From Leisingera aquaemixtae (GTDB lineage Bacteria; Pseudomonadota; Alphaproteobacteria; Rhodobacterales; Rhodobacteraceae), in assembly GCF_001458395.1 (NCBI RefSeq), contig NZ_CYSR01000021.1, positions 310,001 through 374,000 on the forward strand: 64,000 nt of DNA, read 5' to 3'. A model generated the notes under the pieces. It did no database searches, was not told the DNA's origin, and saw nothing but the letters and a program-made list of their open reading frames with translations. The first letter of the stretch is position 1. Each line of letters begins with the position of its first letter. Shown piece after piece: positions 36,774 to 47,995 of the stretch. A program made the position numbers and the translations under genes.

Positions 36774-38357
36774 TCAGGCAGCAGCCTCCTGCGCCAGGGC
36801 GGTGCTGCTGCGGTGCAGCGCGACGCCCAGGCTTTCCAGCAGCGGCAGCCGGCGGGCGGCGAATTTGCCGGCCCGGGCGCGCAGCAGGGCGAGGTTCTCT
36901 TCTTCGGTTTCCAGCACCCGCCCCTCGTGCTGCAGGCGCTGGCCCTGCGGCGCCAGGATGCGCCAGGCCAGATCCGCCCATTCCGCGGGCGTTTCCAGCC
37001 CCTCGCCGCGGGCCAGCAGGAACAGCTGCTCAAGCCGGTCAAGCTCCACCCCGCCGCCGGTGACCGGCGAGGCCAGAAAGCGCAGCGCCTCGCTGTCCTC
37101 GGCCCGCTTGCAGACGGCCTGGTTGAAGGCGCGGCAGGCGGCCTCGCGCCTGGCCAGCCCCTCTGGCGGCAGGCAGGGCGCGATGCAGCCGGTGGCGGCC
37201 AGCGCGGACAGCAGGACGGTGATGCTGCCCCAGTCCATAGTGCCGAACACGCCCTGATCCAGCAGGCTGCGCACCGTTGCGGGGCCTTGGGCGAGCGCCT
37301 TCAGAACCGGCGCATACTGAGCCTGCTGCAGCGGCAGGTCCTTGCCGCGGTGATGGAACCGGAGCGCGCCGCCGCTGTAAGTGCGGGTGAGCGCAAACGG
37401 TGTTGCGAACCAGGCGCCGATCTCGCCGCGCGGGGTGTGCGCCAGCTTGCCCTTCACGAAGATGTCGGTGCGGAAATGCTCGTTCAGCAGCACGTCCCGC
37501 AGGCCCTCGCGGCGGTCCGGGTCCGGCTCAGCCTCCAGCAGCGCCTGCTGCTGCGGCGTGAAGCGGACACTGTCGATATTGTCGAGCGGATGCACCGAGC
37601 CTGCAAAGTTCAGCTTGGCGCCGGCCAGCTCTGCGGCCAGATCCTCGAAGTGGAAGGGCGTCCAGTCCTTGTTGAAATACTCATGCGCCAGATAGTTGGC
37701 GGGCATGGCGTCCATATGCTTGAGACGCTTGGCGGCGGAAGGGTTGCTGGCAAAGAACCCCGCGCCGGCCGCGCTCAGCTGGCGGGCAAAGTCGATGGCA
37801 TCCTGGATCCGCGTCATCAGCGGGCCGCTGCCCTGCTCTGCCCGGCTGGTGAGCAGGCGGCGCAGCGGCATCGCGGCGGCCCAGCCCGGCTGCGCGTTGC
37901 TGCTGACGTAAACCAACCCGCCCGGCCGCAGACGGTCAGAGATGAAGCGGAGGATGTGCTGGCGGTTTTCGGCGGAGACCCAGCTGTAGACACCGTGCAG
38001 CGCGATGATGTCAAAGCTGTCCGGCAGGCCGGGCGCCTCGCCGAAATCCTCGAAGCTGCGTTCGTGAAAGCGGATGTTGTCCAGCCCCCCCTCCTGCGCC
38101 AGTTCGCGGGCGCCGGCGATGTGGGCCGGGCTGAAGTCCATCGCATGAAATTCGATATGCGGGTTGGCGGCTGCCAGCAGGTTGGCGGAGAACCCTTGGC
38201 CGCAGCCCAGTTCGCAATAGCTGAGCCTGTCCTTATCGAGCCCGTGCCGGTGCCCTTGGCGCATGGCGCCGAATTCCAGCAGGGCGGGCGTCAGCTGGCT
38301 GTGGAAATCATAGGTGTAGTCAATGCCGGCAACATAGCCGGAAGTCCAATCGGTCAC
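36774..38357 (-). CDS. SAM-dependent methyltransferase with regulatory domain
   Basis: 527 residues from the GTG at 38357, directly behind AGGAGCCCCC. N-terminal class I methyltransferase domain: YCELGCGQGFSANLLAAANP (motif I), then FHAMDFSPAHIAGA, DIIALHGVYSWVSAENR. The methyltransferase regulatory domain (pfam10119 type) follows from about residue 220 to 300. A long helical C-terminal part is of unknown role. The target is not known. It is the last typical chromosomal gene before the accessory pair. Confidence 0.82.
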   Translation of the reverse strand: MTDWTSGYVAGIDYTYDFHSQLTPALLEFGAMRQGHRHGLDKDRLSYCELGCGQGFSANLLAAANPHIEFHAMDFSPAHIAGARELAQEGGLDNIRFHERSFEDFGEAPGLPDSFDIIALHGVYSWVSAENRQHILRFISDRLRPGGLVYVSSNAQPGWAAAMPLRRLLTSRAEQGSGPLMTRIQDAIDFARQLSAAGAGFFASNPSAAKRLKHMDAMPANYLAHEYFNKDWTPFHFEDLAAELAGAKLNFAGSVHPLDNIDSVRFTPQQQALLEAEPDPDRREGLRDVLLNEHFRTDIFVKGKLAHTPRGEIGAWFATPFALTRTYSGGALRFHHRGKDLPLQQAQYAPVLKALAQGPATVRSLLDQGVFGTMDWGSITVLLSALAATGCIAPCLPPEGLARREAACRAFNQAVCKRAEDSEALRFLASPVTGGGVELDRLEQLFLLARGEGLETPAEWADLAWRILAPQGQRLQHEGRVLETEEENLALLRARAGKFAARRLPLLESLGVALHRSSTALAQEAAA

Positions 38358-38690
38358 GGGGGCTCCTGCGGTTGGGTAAACGTCATGCAGGGTAATTTCG
38401 GAAAATTTGGTGAGAATTGGGTTAAGAGGGGTGCGGATTGGCAGCAGTCTCACGGGAAGGTGAGAACAGGGAACAGAGGAAAGCGCGCACAAGACAACTT
38501 TCTATCGCAGCCTAGGCCAAGGTCTCCTTTGAGCCCATATTGCTGAATGCCGCGAGTTGGATAAACGGCGGCTTTCCCACATCGCACCACGCCGCAAACG
38601 GTATTCCGTATGGCTCAGACCCGCAAAGCAGCTAACATGGCGGAAAGGTGAGAGCCGTAAGTTTGCGGAGCCTTAGGAGGAGCGAATTGA
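38358..38690. other. Gene-free leader region at the left edge of the accessory island
   Basis: 333 bases with base composition lower in GC than the flanking methyltransferase gene. It carries the start of the island and the AGGAGG ribosome site of the kinase gene at 38677. No terminal repeat, integrase or tRNA end was found. Confidence 0.55.
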
Positions 38691-39338
38691 ATGGGTGATG
38701 TGCCAAACCGTATTCAGGGTCATCTCCTCTGTGAATTACCATCCTGCATTCTCGTGAACGGACCGTCGAGCGCGGGCAAGACTTCCTTGGTTCGCGCTCT
38801 CCAGGACAGCCTACCGATTTTGACATTGGGTTTCGGAGTGGATGCGGTCCTCTATTCGCTTCCGCCAGCGGATCTCACCGCAATGAAGGGTGGTAACAAG
38901 ATCGAACGAGTGGGCTATTCCTATGACCTTCTGGTCGATGCGCACCATGCTGCTATTCGTGGCCTCCTTGAAGCGGGATGCCGCGTCTTCGTCGATACCG
39001 GCCTGTTGCGCGCTCGCCACCGCGCGAGCTTCGACGCGGCGGTTAACGGTTTTAGGACGTTTCGGATTGGCGTGACCTGCGCACTGGACGAGCTTGATCG
39101 GCGCGAGCGCGAACGCGGCGACCGAGCGGCTGGTAGCGCCCGCCGCGAAGCTGATATTGTTCACCAGGGGATGAGCTACGATCTTCTCGTCGACACGACA
39201 GACACAAGTCTGGAAATCGAGTTGAAGCAGGTTTTTCATGCGCTCAATCTCTGGTGCGCCGAAAGAGCGAGGGATTCGGATAGCTGTGAGACCGGTCTAT
39301 TCGCCGGGCAGGACCACAATGGTTCGAGCGGAGCCTGA
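38691..39338 (+). CDS. Chloramphenicol-phosphotransferase-like kinase
   Basis: 215 residues. P-loop GPSSAGKTS at residues 24-32, followed by LGFGVDAVLYSLP; the Asp of GVD (residue 51) is the catalytic-base position in chloramphenicol 3-O-phosphotransferase of Streptomyces venezuelae. The end RERGDRAAGSARREADIVHQG and YDLLVDTT also align well with that enzyme. It should transfer the ATP gamma phosphate to a small hydroxylated molecule; the true substrate is unknown. AGGAGG lies 10 bases upstream. Codon use and composition differ from the chromosomal neighbours. It is followed after 88 bases by the MurA-like gene. Confidence 0.82.
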   Translation: MGDVPNRIQGHLLCELPSCILVNGPSSAGKTSLVRALQDSLPILTLGFGVDAVLYSLPPADLTAMKGGNKIERVGYSYDLLVDAHHAAIRGLLEAGCRVFVDTGLLRARHRASFDAAVNGFRTFRIGVTCALDELDRRERERGDRAAGSARREADIVHQGMSYDLLVDTTDTSLEIELKQVFHALNLWCAERARDSDSCETGLFAGQDHNGSSGA

Positions 39339-39426
39339 TGTCACTATCGCACTGGTTTAGTGGATGCCAAGGCTTGCATCCGGTGGTCAGTTCGCTACCT
39401 TCTGCCGAAAAACTCATGAGGCAGAC

Positions 39427-40737
39427 ATGGCAGTGGCGCAACCGCACGAGCGGATCGAGTATATTGTAGAAGGTGGGCATCAGCTCGCGGGCAGTATTTT
39501 TCCAGCCGGAAACAAGAACGCAGCCCTACCAATCATTGCGGCAACCTTGCTTACCGATCAGCCCGTCGAGTTGTCGAACGTTCCACGAATCCGTGATGTC
39601 GAGGCACTGCTTGAACTGATTTCCTCGATCGGCGCGGAGACAGCCTGGACGGGTCCCAACACCCTGCGCATCCATGCCCGAGCACTGAGTCCCACCGATC
39701 TTGACCCCAATCTCTGCGCTCGCATCAGGGCTTCGATCTTGCTTGCCGGCCCGATGCTCGCGCGCTGCGGCGAGGTCACGTTGCCACCGCCAGGGGGCGA
39801 TGTGATCGGGCGGCGGCGCCTTGATACGCATTTCCTCGCCCTTCGTGAGCTCGGCGCGGATATCTCGGTTAACGCTGCCTATGTTTTTCGAGCGCGCAAT
39901 CTGACAGGCGCCGATGTGTTTCTGGACGAACCGTCTGTCACGGCGACCGAGAACGCGCTTTGCGCCGCTGTCGCGGCGCGTGGCGTCACCGTACTGCGCA
40001 ACTGCGCGTCCGAGCCGCATGTCCAAGACCTCGCCAACTTCCTGATCGCCCTGGGGGCGGAGATCGAAGGAGTCGGCACCAACTGCATGACCATTCATGG
40101 GGACCGGCCATTGCATGGCGCCTCCCATCGAATAGGCCCTGACCACATTGAGGTGGCATCCTTCATCGGCTTGGCGGCGGTCACGCGATCCGAACTGCGA
40201 ATTCGCGAGGCTGGGGTAGCGCACCTCCGCTCGACGCTGATGGGATTCGAGCGTCTGGGCATCCACTGCCGCATCGAAGGAGACGATTTGGTCGTTCCGG
40301 CTTCCCAGGCTCTGAAGATCGAACCTGATTTTGGCGGCCATGTGCCCAAGATAGAGGATCAGCCTTGGCCTGCATTCCCCGCGGATGCGATGTCGATTGC
40401 GTTGGTCGCGGCAACCCAGTGCGAGGGCATGGTACTGATGTTCGAGAAGATGTTTGAATCGCGAATGTTCTTCACCGACAAGCTGATCTCGATGGGCGCG
40501 AGGATCGTGCTGTGCGATCCCCATCGCGCCGTCGTATCCGGGCCAACCAGATTGCGCGGTGCGCGCGTCGAAAGTCCCGATATTCGCGCCGGAATGGCCA
40601 TGCTGATTGCGGCGATGGGGGCCGATGGGACGTCGCGGATCAACAACGCCCAGCAGATCGAGAGAGGCTATGAGCGGATTGACGAGCGGCTAAATGCGTT
40701 GGGGGCAAAAATTACCAGAGTTCCAGCACGAGCATAG
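39427..40737 (+). CDS. murA: MurA-like enolpyruvyl transferase with Cys-to-Asp change
   Basis: 436 residues, full EPSP-synthase/MurA fold. The ATG at 39427 has GAGG 5 bases upstream. MurA transfers enolpyruvate from PEP to UDP-GlcNAc, the first committed step of peptidoglycan. The substrate-binding Lys-Asn (PAGNKNAALP, K30) is present, as are AFPADAM (the general-base Asp) and SPDIRAGMA (Arg). The active loop is PPGGDVIGRRRLD: Asp125 replaces the Cys that fosfomycin alkylates. Natural MurA proteins with Asp here are fosfomycin-insensitive. Alpha-proteobacterial housekeeping MurA normally has Cys, so this looks like a second, acquired copy. A transferase for another nucleotide substrate (NikO/PolA type) is an alternative. 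Confidence 0.85.
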   Translation: MAVAQPHERIEYIVEGGHQLAGSIFPAGNKNAALPIIAATLLTDQPVELSNVPRIRDVEALLELISSIGAETAWTGPNTLRIHARALSPTDLDPNLCARIRASILLAGPMLARCGEVTLPPPGGDVIGRRRLDTHFLALRELGADISVNAAYVFRARNLTGADVFLDEPSVTATENALCAAVAARGVTVLRNCASEPHVQDLANFLIALGAEIEGVGTNCMTIHGDRPLHGASHRIGPDHIEVASFIGLAAVTRSELRIREAGVAHLRSTLMGFERLGIHCRIEGDDLVVPASQALKIEPDFGGHVPKIEDQPWPAFPADAMSIALVAATQCEGMVLMFEKMFESRMFFTDKLISMGARIVLCDPHRAVVSGPTRLRGARVESPDIRAGMAMLIAAMGADGTSRINNAQQIERGYERIDERLNALGAKITRVPARA

Positions 40738-40803
40738 AGGCGAAGCCGCTGCCGCCGAAATCATGAGCCTGCACTCCTGACATATAGCAGACGTTCGTGG
40801 CAT

Positions 40804-40819
40804 CTACCGGGAATGGTAG
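40804..40819 (+). terminator. Weak hairpin after the MurA-like gene
   Basis: CTACC GGGAAT GGTAG, then CTTTG. It lies 67 bases past the stop. Confidence 0.35.
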
Positions 40820-40900
40820 CTTTGTCCCGCAAACGCACGATAGTCCCAACACCATTGGAGGAGGACTAGAACAAGGCCTGTGCCGAAACCCGCCCTTCCC

Positions 40901-40933
40901 AAAACAAAACCGGCCCCCAAGGGGAGCCGGTTT
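40901..40933 (-). terminator. Rho-independent terminator of the atp operon
   Basis: Minus strand: AAACCGGC, inner TCCCC TT GGGG, GCCGGTTT, then TGTTTT. It is 26 bases after the atpC stop. Confidence 0.88.
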
Positions 40934-40958
40934 CTCATTCGTCCAATCCGCAAATGGA

Positions 40959-41372
40959 TCAGAGGGACATATGGGTGCCCAGGGCTTCCATGTCGGCGAG
41001 CAGCTTGGCTGCGTCCTCGACCAACCCGTGCGGCTGGTCTTCCTCTTTCGCGGTCTTGTACATCTCGCGGGCTTCCTCGATCAGCTCGTTCATCTGATCG
41101 CGGGTCATCTCAGTCATCGGGATCGCGCGTTCGGCCAGAACCGACAGGCTGTCGCCTGCGATTTCAGCAAAACCGCCGGTCACCAGATACTCCGAATTGC
41201 CTTCGGGGCTTTCGACCTTCAGCACGCCGGGGCGCAGGGTGGTGATGGTCGGCGCGTGCTGAGGCATCGCCGTCATGTCGCCCTCGGCGCCGGGGATCTG
41301 AACCGCGCTCGCCTGCAGCGACGCCAGGGCGCGCTCGGGGCTGACGAGGTCGAATTGCATCGTTTGTGCCAT
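40959..41372 (-). CDS. atpC: ATP synthase F1 subunit epsilon
   Basis: 137 residues. The beta-sandwich domain is typical: [20 protein letters not shown] and [41 protein letters not shown] two-helix C-terminal part follows. It is the rotor-stalk subunit that can inhibit ATP hydrolysis. AAGGAGG lies 7 bases before the ATG. It is the last gene of the F1 operon. Confidence 0.96.
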   Translation of the reverse strand: MAQTMQFDLVSPERALASLQASAVQIPGAEGDMTAMPQHAPTITTLRPGVLKVESPEGNSEYLVTGGFAEIAGDSLSVLAERAIPMTEMTRDQMNELIEEAREMYKTAKEEDQPHGLVEDAAKLLADMEALGTHMSL

Positions 41373-41428
41373 TGGGGCCTCCTTTCAGGGTTCCCCCGCA
41401 CCGCGAAAGCGCGGGGGAAAATCCGTTC

Positions 41429-42874
<1,446 letters not shown>

Positions 42875-43753
42875 TTAGAGCGCCTCAGCGCCCGAAATGA
42901 TTTCAATCAGCTCGTTGGTGATCACGGCCTGGCGGGAGCGGTTGAACTCGATGGTCAGCTTGTCGATCATATCGCCCGCGTTGCGGGTTGCGTTGTCCAT
43001 CGCGCTCATCCGGGCACCCTGTTCGGAGGCGCCGTTTTCCAGCAGCCCCGAGAAGATCTGGGTCGCCACGCCGCGCGGCAGCAGGTCCGCCAGGATCCGC
43101 TCTTCGCCGGGCTCGTAGTCATAGACCGCAGATGCGCCGTCCTGGGCCTCGCCGCCCTCGTAGGAGGCCGGGATGATCTGCTGCGCGGTCGGGATCTGGG
43201 TCACCACGTTGACGAACTCCGAGTAGAAGATCGTGGCAACGTCGAATTCACCAGCATCGAACCGGGTCAGGATGTCCTTGGCGATGGCCTGCGCATTGGC
43301 ATAGCCGACGCGCTTGACATCGCTGAGGTCCACATGGCCGACGAAATCACTGCCAAGGTCGCGTTTCAGGGCGTCGCGGCCCTTCTTGCCGACGGTCAGG
43401 ATCTTGACCGTCTTGCCCGCGGCCTTCAGCCCGGCCGCCTTCTGGCGGGCGAGCTTGGCAATGTTCGAGTTGAAGCCGCCGCAGAGGCCGCGTTCGGCGG
43501 TCATGACCACCAGGAGGTGAACCTGGTCCGAGCCGGTGCCGCGAAGCAGCTTGGGCGCGGAGTCGCTGCCGCCGACCGAGGCCGCCAGCCCTGCCATCAC
43601 GGCGTTGAACCGCTTGGTGTAGGGCCGGGAATCCTCGGCAGCTTCCTGGGCGCGGCGAAGTTTCGCCGCCGCCACCATTTGCATGGCTTTGGTGATCTTG
43701 CGGGTCGATTTGACCGACTCGATCCTGTTTTTAAGGTCCTTGAGAGAAGGCAT
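42875..43753 (-). CDS. atpG: ATP synthase F1 subunit gamma
   Basis: 292 residues, central shaft. N-terminal helix [24 protein letters not shown] and C-terminal helix [21 protein letters not shown] are both diagnostic. [13 protein letters not shown] is the conserved middle motif. It sits between atpA and atpD, as usual. Confidence 0.97.
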   Translation of the reverse strand: MPSLKDLKNRIESVKSTRKITKAMQMVAAAKLRRAQEAAEDSRPYTKRFNAVMAGLAASVGGSDSAPKLLRGTGSDQVHLLVVMTAERGLCGGFNSNIAKLARQKAAGLKAAGKTVKILTVGKKGRDALKRDLGSDFVGHVDLSDVKRVGYANAQAIAKDILTRFDAGEFDVATIFYSEFVNVVTQIPTAQQIIPASYEGGEAQDGASAVYDYEPGEERILADLLPRGVATQIFSGLLENGASEQGARMSAMDNATRNAGDMIDKLTIEFNRSRQAVITNELIEIISGAEAL

Positions 43754-43768
43754 GTCCCGACTCTCTCC

Positions 43769-45307
<1,539 letters not shown>

Positions 45308-45868
45308 TTATCCGACCTCTTTCATTGCATTCTGTAGGGAGTTGAGCTTGGAGCGGATCGAACTGTCGATCATCTTCGAGCCCACTTTAACGACGAGACC
45401 GCCGATGATGGACGCATCGACGGTGGCATTGATGGTGACTTTCTTGCCCACGCGCTCGGCCAGGGTCTTGGCCAGCTTTTCGCTTTGGGTCTTGGTCAGC
45501 GCCTTGGCGGACACCACTTCGGCGGTGACTTCGCCGCGGGCCTCGGCCAGCCGGGCGCGCAGCGCGTCAATCAGCGCGGGCACCACGAACAGGCGGCGTT
45601 TGTCGGCCATCAGGGCAAGGGTATTGCGCAGGACGGGATCCAGCCCCATCTTCTCTGCCACCGCGGTGATCGCGGCGCCCTGCTCTTCGCGCGACACGAG
45701 CGGCGAGCGGATCAGGCTGTTGAGGTCTTCGCTGTCAGCCAGCGCGGCTGCCAGGTCATTGATGCTGGTTTCAAGGCTGTCGAGCGCCTTGTTTTCTTCA
45801 GCGATGTCGAACACCGCCGTGGCATAGCGCGCAGCAATGCCTGCAGAAATCGAAGCTGGTTCGGACAC
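45308..45868 (-). CDS. atpH: ATP synthase F1 subunit delta
   Basis: 186 residues from the GTG at 45868, which begins SEPASISAGIAARYATAVFDIAEE. A GTG two codons upstream is an alternative. The stator-stalk motif VGSKMIDSSIRSKLNSLQNAM ends the protein. First gene of the atpHAGDC operon; the F0 genes are not linked, as is normal in Rhodobacterales. Confidence 0.95.
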   Translation of the reverse strand: MSEPASISAGIAARYATAVFDIAEENKALDSLETSINDLAAALADSEDLNSLIRSPLVSREEQGAAITAVAEKMGLDPVLRNTLALMADKRRLFVVPALIDALRARLAEARGEVTAEVVSAKALTKTQSEKLAKTLAERVGKKVTINATVDASIIGGLVVKVGSKMIDSSIRSKLNSLQNAMKEVG

Positions 45869-46243
45869 GTCCACCCTTCCGATATGTTTTTGGCCCCGGT
45901 TGGCATACCTGGCCTTCAGGCGGCGTCCGGGGGCGTGAGTCATCCCCCATTGGCAGCGGGGCGTTGAAATCAGCGTGGGTCTAGCAGAGCGGATGCGACC
46001 TATCAACTGCCTATAACGGTAACGGATAAAAGCATGTTTCACGTGTTTTCAAAGGCTTGCGGGAAGTGCGGCCCTTTGACCACAGTCGTTAAATAAAAAA
46101 GTGCGGCTGAACTGCAGAATTTGGCGATTCCGGAAAGCGGCATTTGCGTCAAAAACCGTCACACATCGCTGCCGGGGCCGCTTTTGCCGCGCTGCAGCGT
46201 CGCTGCGGACAGTTTCAGGGAATCGAAATCCGCGCCCTCTGGG
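45869..46243 (-). other. atp operon leader/promoter region
   Basis: 375 bases with no gene. Candidate promoter on the minus strand: TTGAAA (46052-46047), 17 bases, TTATCC (46029-46024). A CACGTG dyad overlaps the spacer. No clear terminator for the upstream methyltransferase gene was seen. Confidence 0.4.
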
Positions 46244-46990
46244 TCAGGCCGGTTCCGGCATCGGATTGGACAGGCCTTCCAGCACCCGGATGCGGCTGGG
46301 CGTCTTGGAGCGGATCATGTGGCCCTTCTGCGGGTAGGTCTGCTTGCTGACTTCGACCATGAACACCCCGCCGGCCAGTATCGCGGGCAGTTTGCGGCCC
46401 ATCTTCTCCAGCATGGCGCCGGATTTGAGCCAGAACCGCTTGTGGCTGGGCAGCCGGTACAGCGCTGCGGTGTGCTGCTCGATGGCGAACTGATGCTCGC
46501 GCAGCTGGCCTTCGAGCTGGCGCAGCGTGTAGGGGCGGCCATAGCCGAACGGAGTGAGGTCCGAGCGCGCCCAGAACCCGGCCCGGTTCGGAACGATGAA
46601 AATCGCCCGCCCGCCCGGCCCCAGCACCCGCCAGCATTCCTCCAGCAGGCGGGAGGGCCGTTCCGAGGTCTCCAGCCCGTGCAGCAGCACCAGCCGGTCG
46701 ATCCGGCCGGTATCGACGGGCCAGCTGGTCTCCTCGCACAGGACCGAGACATTGGGCATCCCCGCAGGCCATTGCATCACCCCCTGCGGCCCCGGCATCA
46801 GCGCCATCACCCGGCGCGCCTCCGGCAGGTAAGGCCGCAGGAGCGGCGCGGCAAAGCCGAAGCCCGCCACCGTCAGCCCCTCCGCCTCCGGCCACAGCTC
46901 CAGCAGGCGGCCGCGGACCGACGCCTGCGCCGCACGGCCCAGCGTGCTGCGGTAGTAGAAGTTCCTCAGATCCTGCACATCAAGATGCAT
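46244..46990 (-). CDS. Class I SAM-dependent methyltransferase
   Basis: 248 residues from the ATG at 46990 ([19 protein letters not shown]); a longer start would run into the divergent gloB. The SAM-binding region is degenerate ([20 protein letters not shown]), and the middle [26 protein letters not shown] segment and [21 protein letters not shown] match the methyltransferase-11 family seen next to gloB in many alphaproteobacteria. The target is unknown. Confidence 0.78.
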   Translation of the reverse strand: MHLDVQDLRNFYYRSTLGRAAQASVRGRLLELWPEAEGLTVAGFGFAAPLLRPYLPEARRVMALMPGPQGVMQWPAGMPNVSVLCEETSWPVDTGRIDRLVLLHGLETSERPSRLLEECWRVLGPGGRAIFIVPNRAGFWARSDLTPFGYGRPYTLRQLEGQLREHQFAIEQHTAALYRLPSHKRFWLKSGAMLEKMGRKLPAILAGGVFMVEVSKQTYPQKGHMIRSKTPSRIRVLEGLSNPMPEPA

Positions 46991-47051
46991 TGCGGGCGCC
47001 TGCTGCTTCGGCCAATCTGGGCGCAGTTTAGCAATGTAAAGGCGAATGACC

Positions 47052-47819
47052 ATGCCTCTTGAGATCATCACCCTGCCCTGCCTGTCCGATAACTATGCCT
47101 TTTTGATCCACAATCCGGCCTCGGGCGAAACCGCGCTGGTGGATGCGCCGGAGGCCGGTGCGGTCAGGGCCGCCCTGTCGGAGCGCGGCTGGGGGCTGGA
47201 CTGGATCCTGCTGACGCATCATCACTGGGACCATGTGGACGGCGTGGCAGAGCTGCGGGAGGCTTATGGCGCCAAGGTGATCGGCGCCGAGGCAGACGCG
47301 CACCGGCTGCCGCCGCTGGACAAGGCGGTGAAGGATGGCGGCACCTTCAGCCTCATGGGCGAAGAGGTGCAGGTGATGGATGTGTCCGGCCACACGGTGG
47401 GGCATATCGCGTTTTACATCCCCGCAGCGGAGGCGGTGTTCACCGCCGACAGCCTGATGGCACTGGGCTGCGGGCGGCTGTTTGAAGGCACAGCGCAGCA
47501 GATGTGGGCCAGTCTGTCGCGCCTTGCCGCGCTGCCGCCGCACACCGTGGTTTACTCGGGCCATGAATACACCCAGGCTAACGCTGGCTTTGCGGTCACC
47601 GTGGATCCCGGCAACCCGGCGTTGCAGGGCCGCGTCCGCGATATCGCACGCGCGCTGGAGAAAGGAACCCCGACTGTGCCGTCGTCCCTGCAGCTGGAAC
47701 TTGACACCAATCCGTTCCTGCGCGCCGCAGATAGCGCTATCAGGGCGCATTTGGGCATGGAAGACGCTGAAGACGCAGAGGTTTTTGCCGAAATCCGCAA
47801 GCGCAAAGACAATTTCTGA
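47052..47819 (+). CDS. gloB: Hydroxyacylglutathione hydrolase (glyoxalase II)
   Basis: 255 residues. AAAGGCG is 7 bases before the ATG at 47052; ATG 47046 is too close to it. It hydrolyses S-lactoylglutathione to lactate and glutathione. Metallo-beta-lactamase motif [12 protein letters not shown] at about residue 55, then [29 protein letters not shown] and [14 protein letters not shown]. The C-terminal glutathione-binding domain ends in RKRKDNF. All metal ligands are present. Confidence 0.95.
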   Translation: MPLEIITLPCLSDNYAFLIHNPASGETALVDAPEAGAVRAALSERGWGLDWILLTHHHWDHVDGVAELREAYGAKVIGAEADAHRLPPLDKAVKDGGTFSLMGEEVQVMDVSGHTVGHIAFYIPAAEAVFTADSLMALGCGRLFEGTAQQMWASLSRLAALPPHTVVYSGHEYTQANAGFAVTVDPGNPALQGRVRDIARALEKGTPTVPSSLQLELDTNPFLRAADSAIRAHLGMEDAEDAEVFAEIRKRKDNF

Positions 47820-47904
47820 GCAATTCAAGGGTCCCAGCGCGCAACAGGGAGAAAATAATTGTGACCCCAAAATGAAGAAAAGCCCTTGAAGCCGGCGCTC
47901 TATC

Positions 47905-47952
47905 AACCAAACTCTAACCATATAAGCACATGGTTGAACTGAGGGGTTGGTT
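47905..47952 (+). other. Nested inverted repeats upstream of clpA
   Basis: Outer arms AACCAA (47905) and TTGGTT (47947) enclose inner arms AACCA (47916) and TGGTT (47931). The spacing is uneven. It lies 44-91 bases before the clpA start and could form a leader hairpin or bind a regulator. Confidence 0.35.
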
Positions 47953-47995
47953 AATACCGCCCCGCCGGCCAACCCAAGATCAGAGGAGCACGCCC

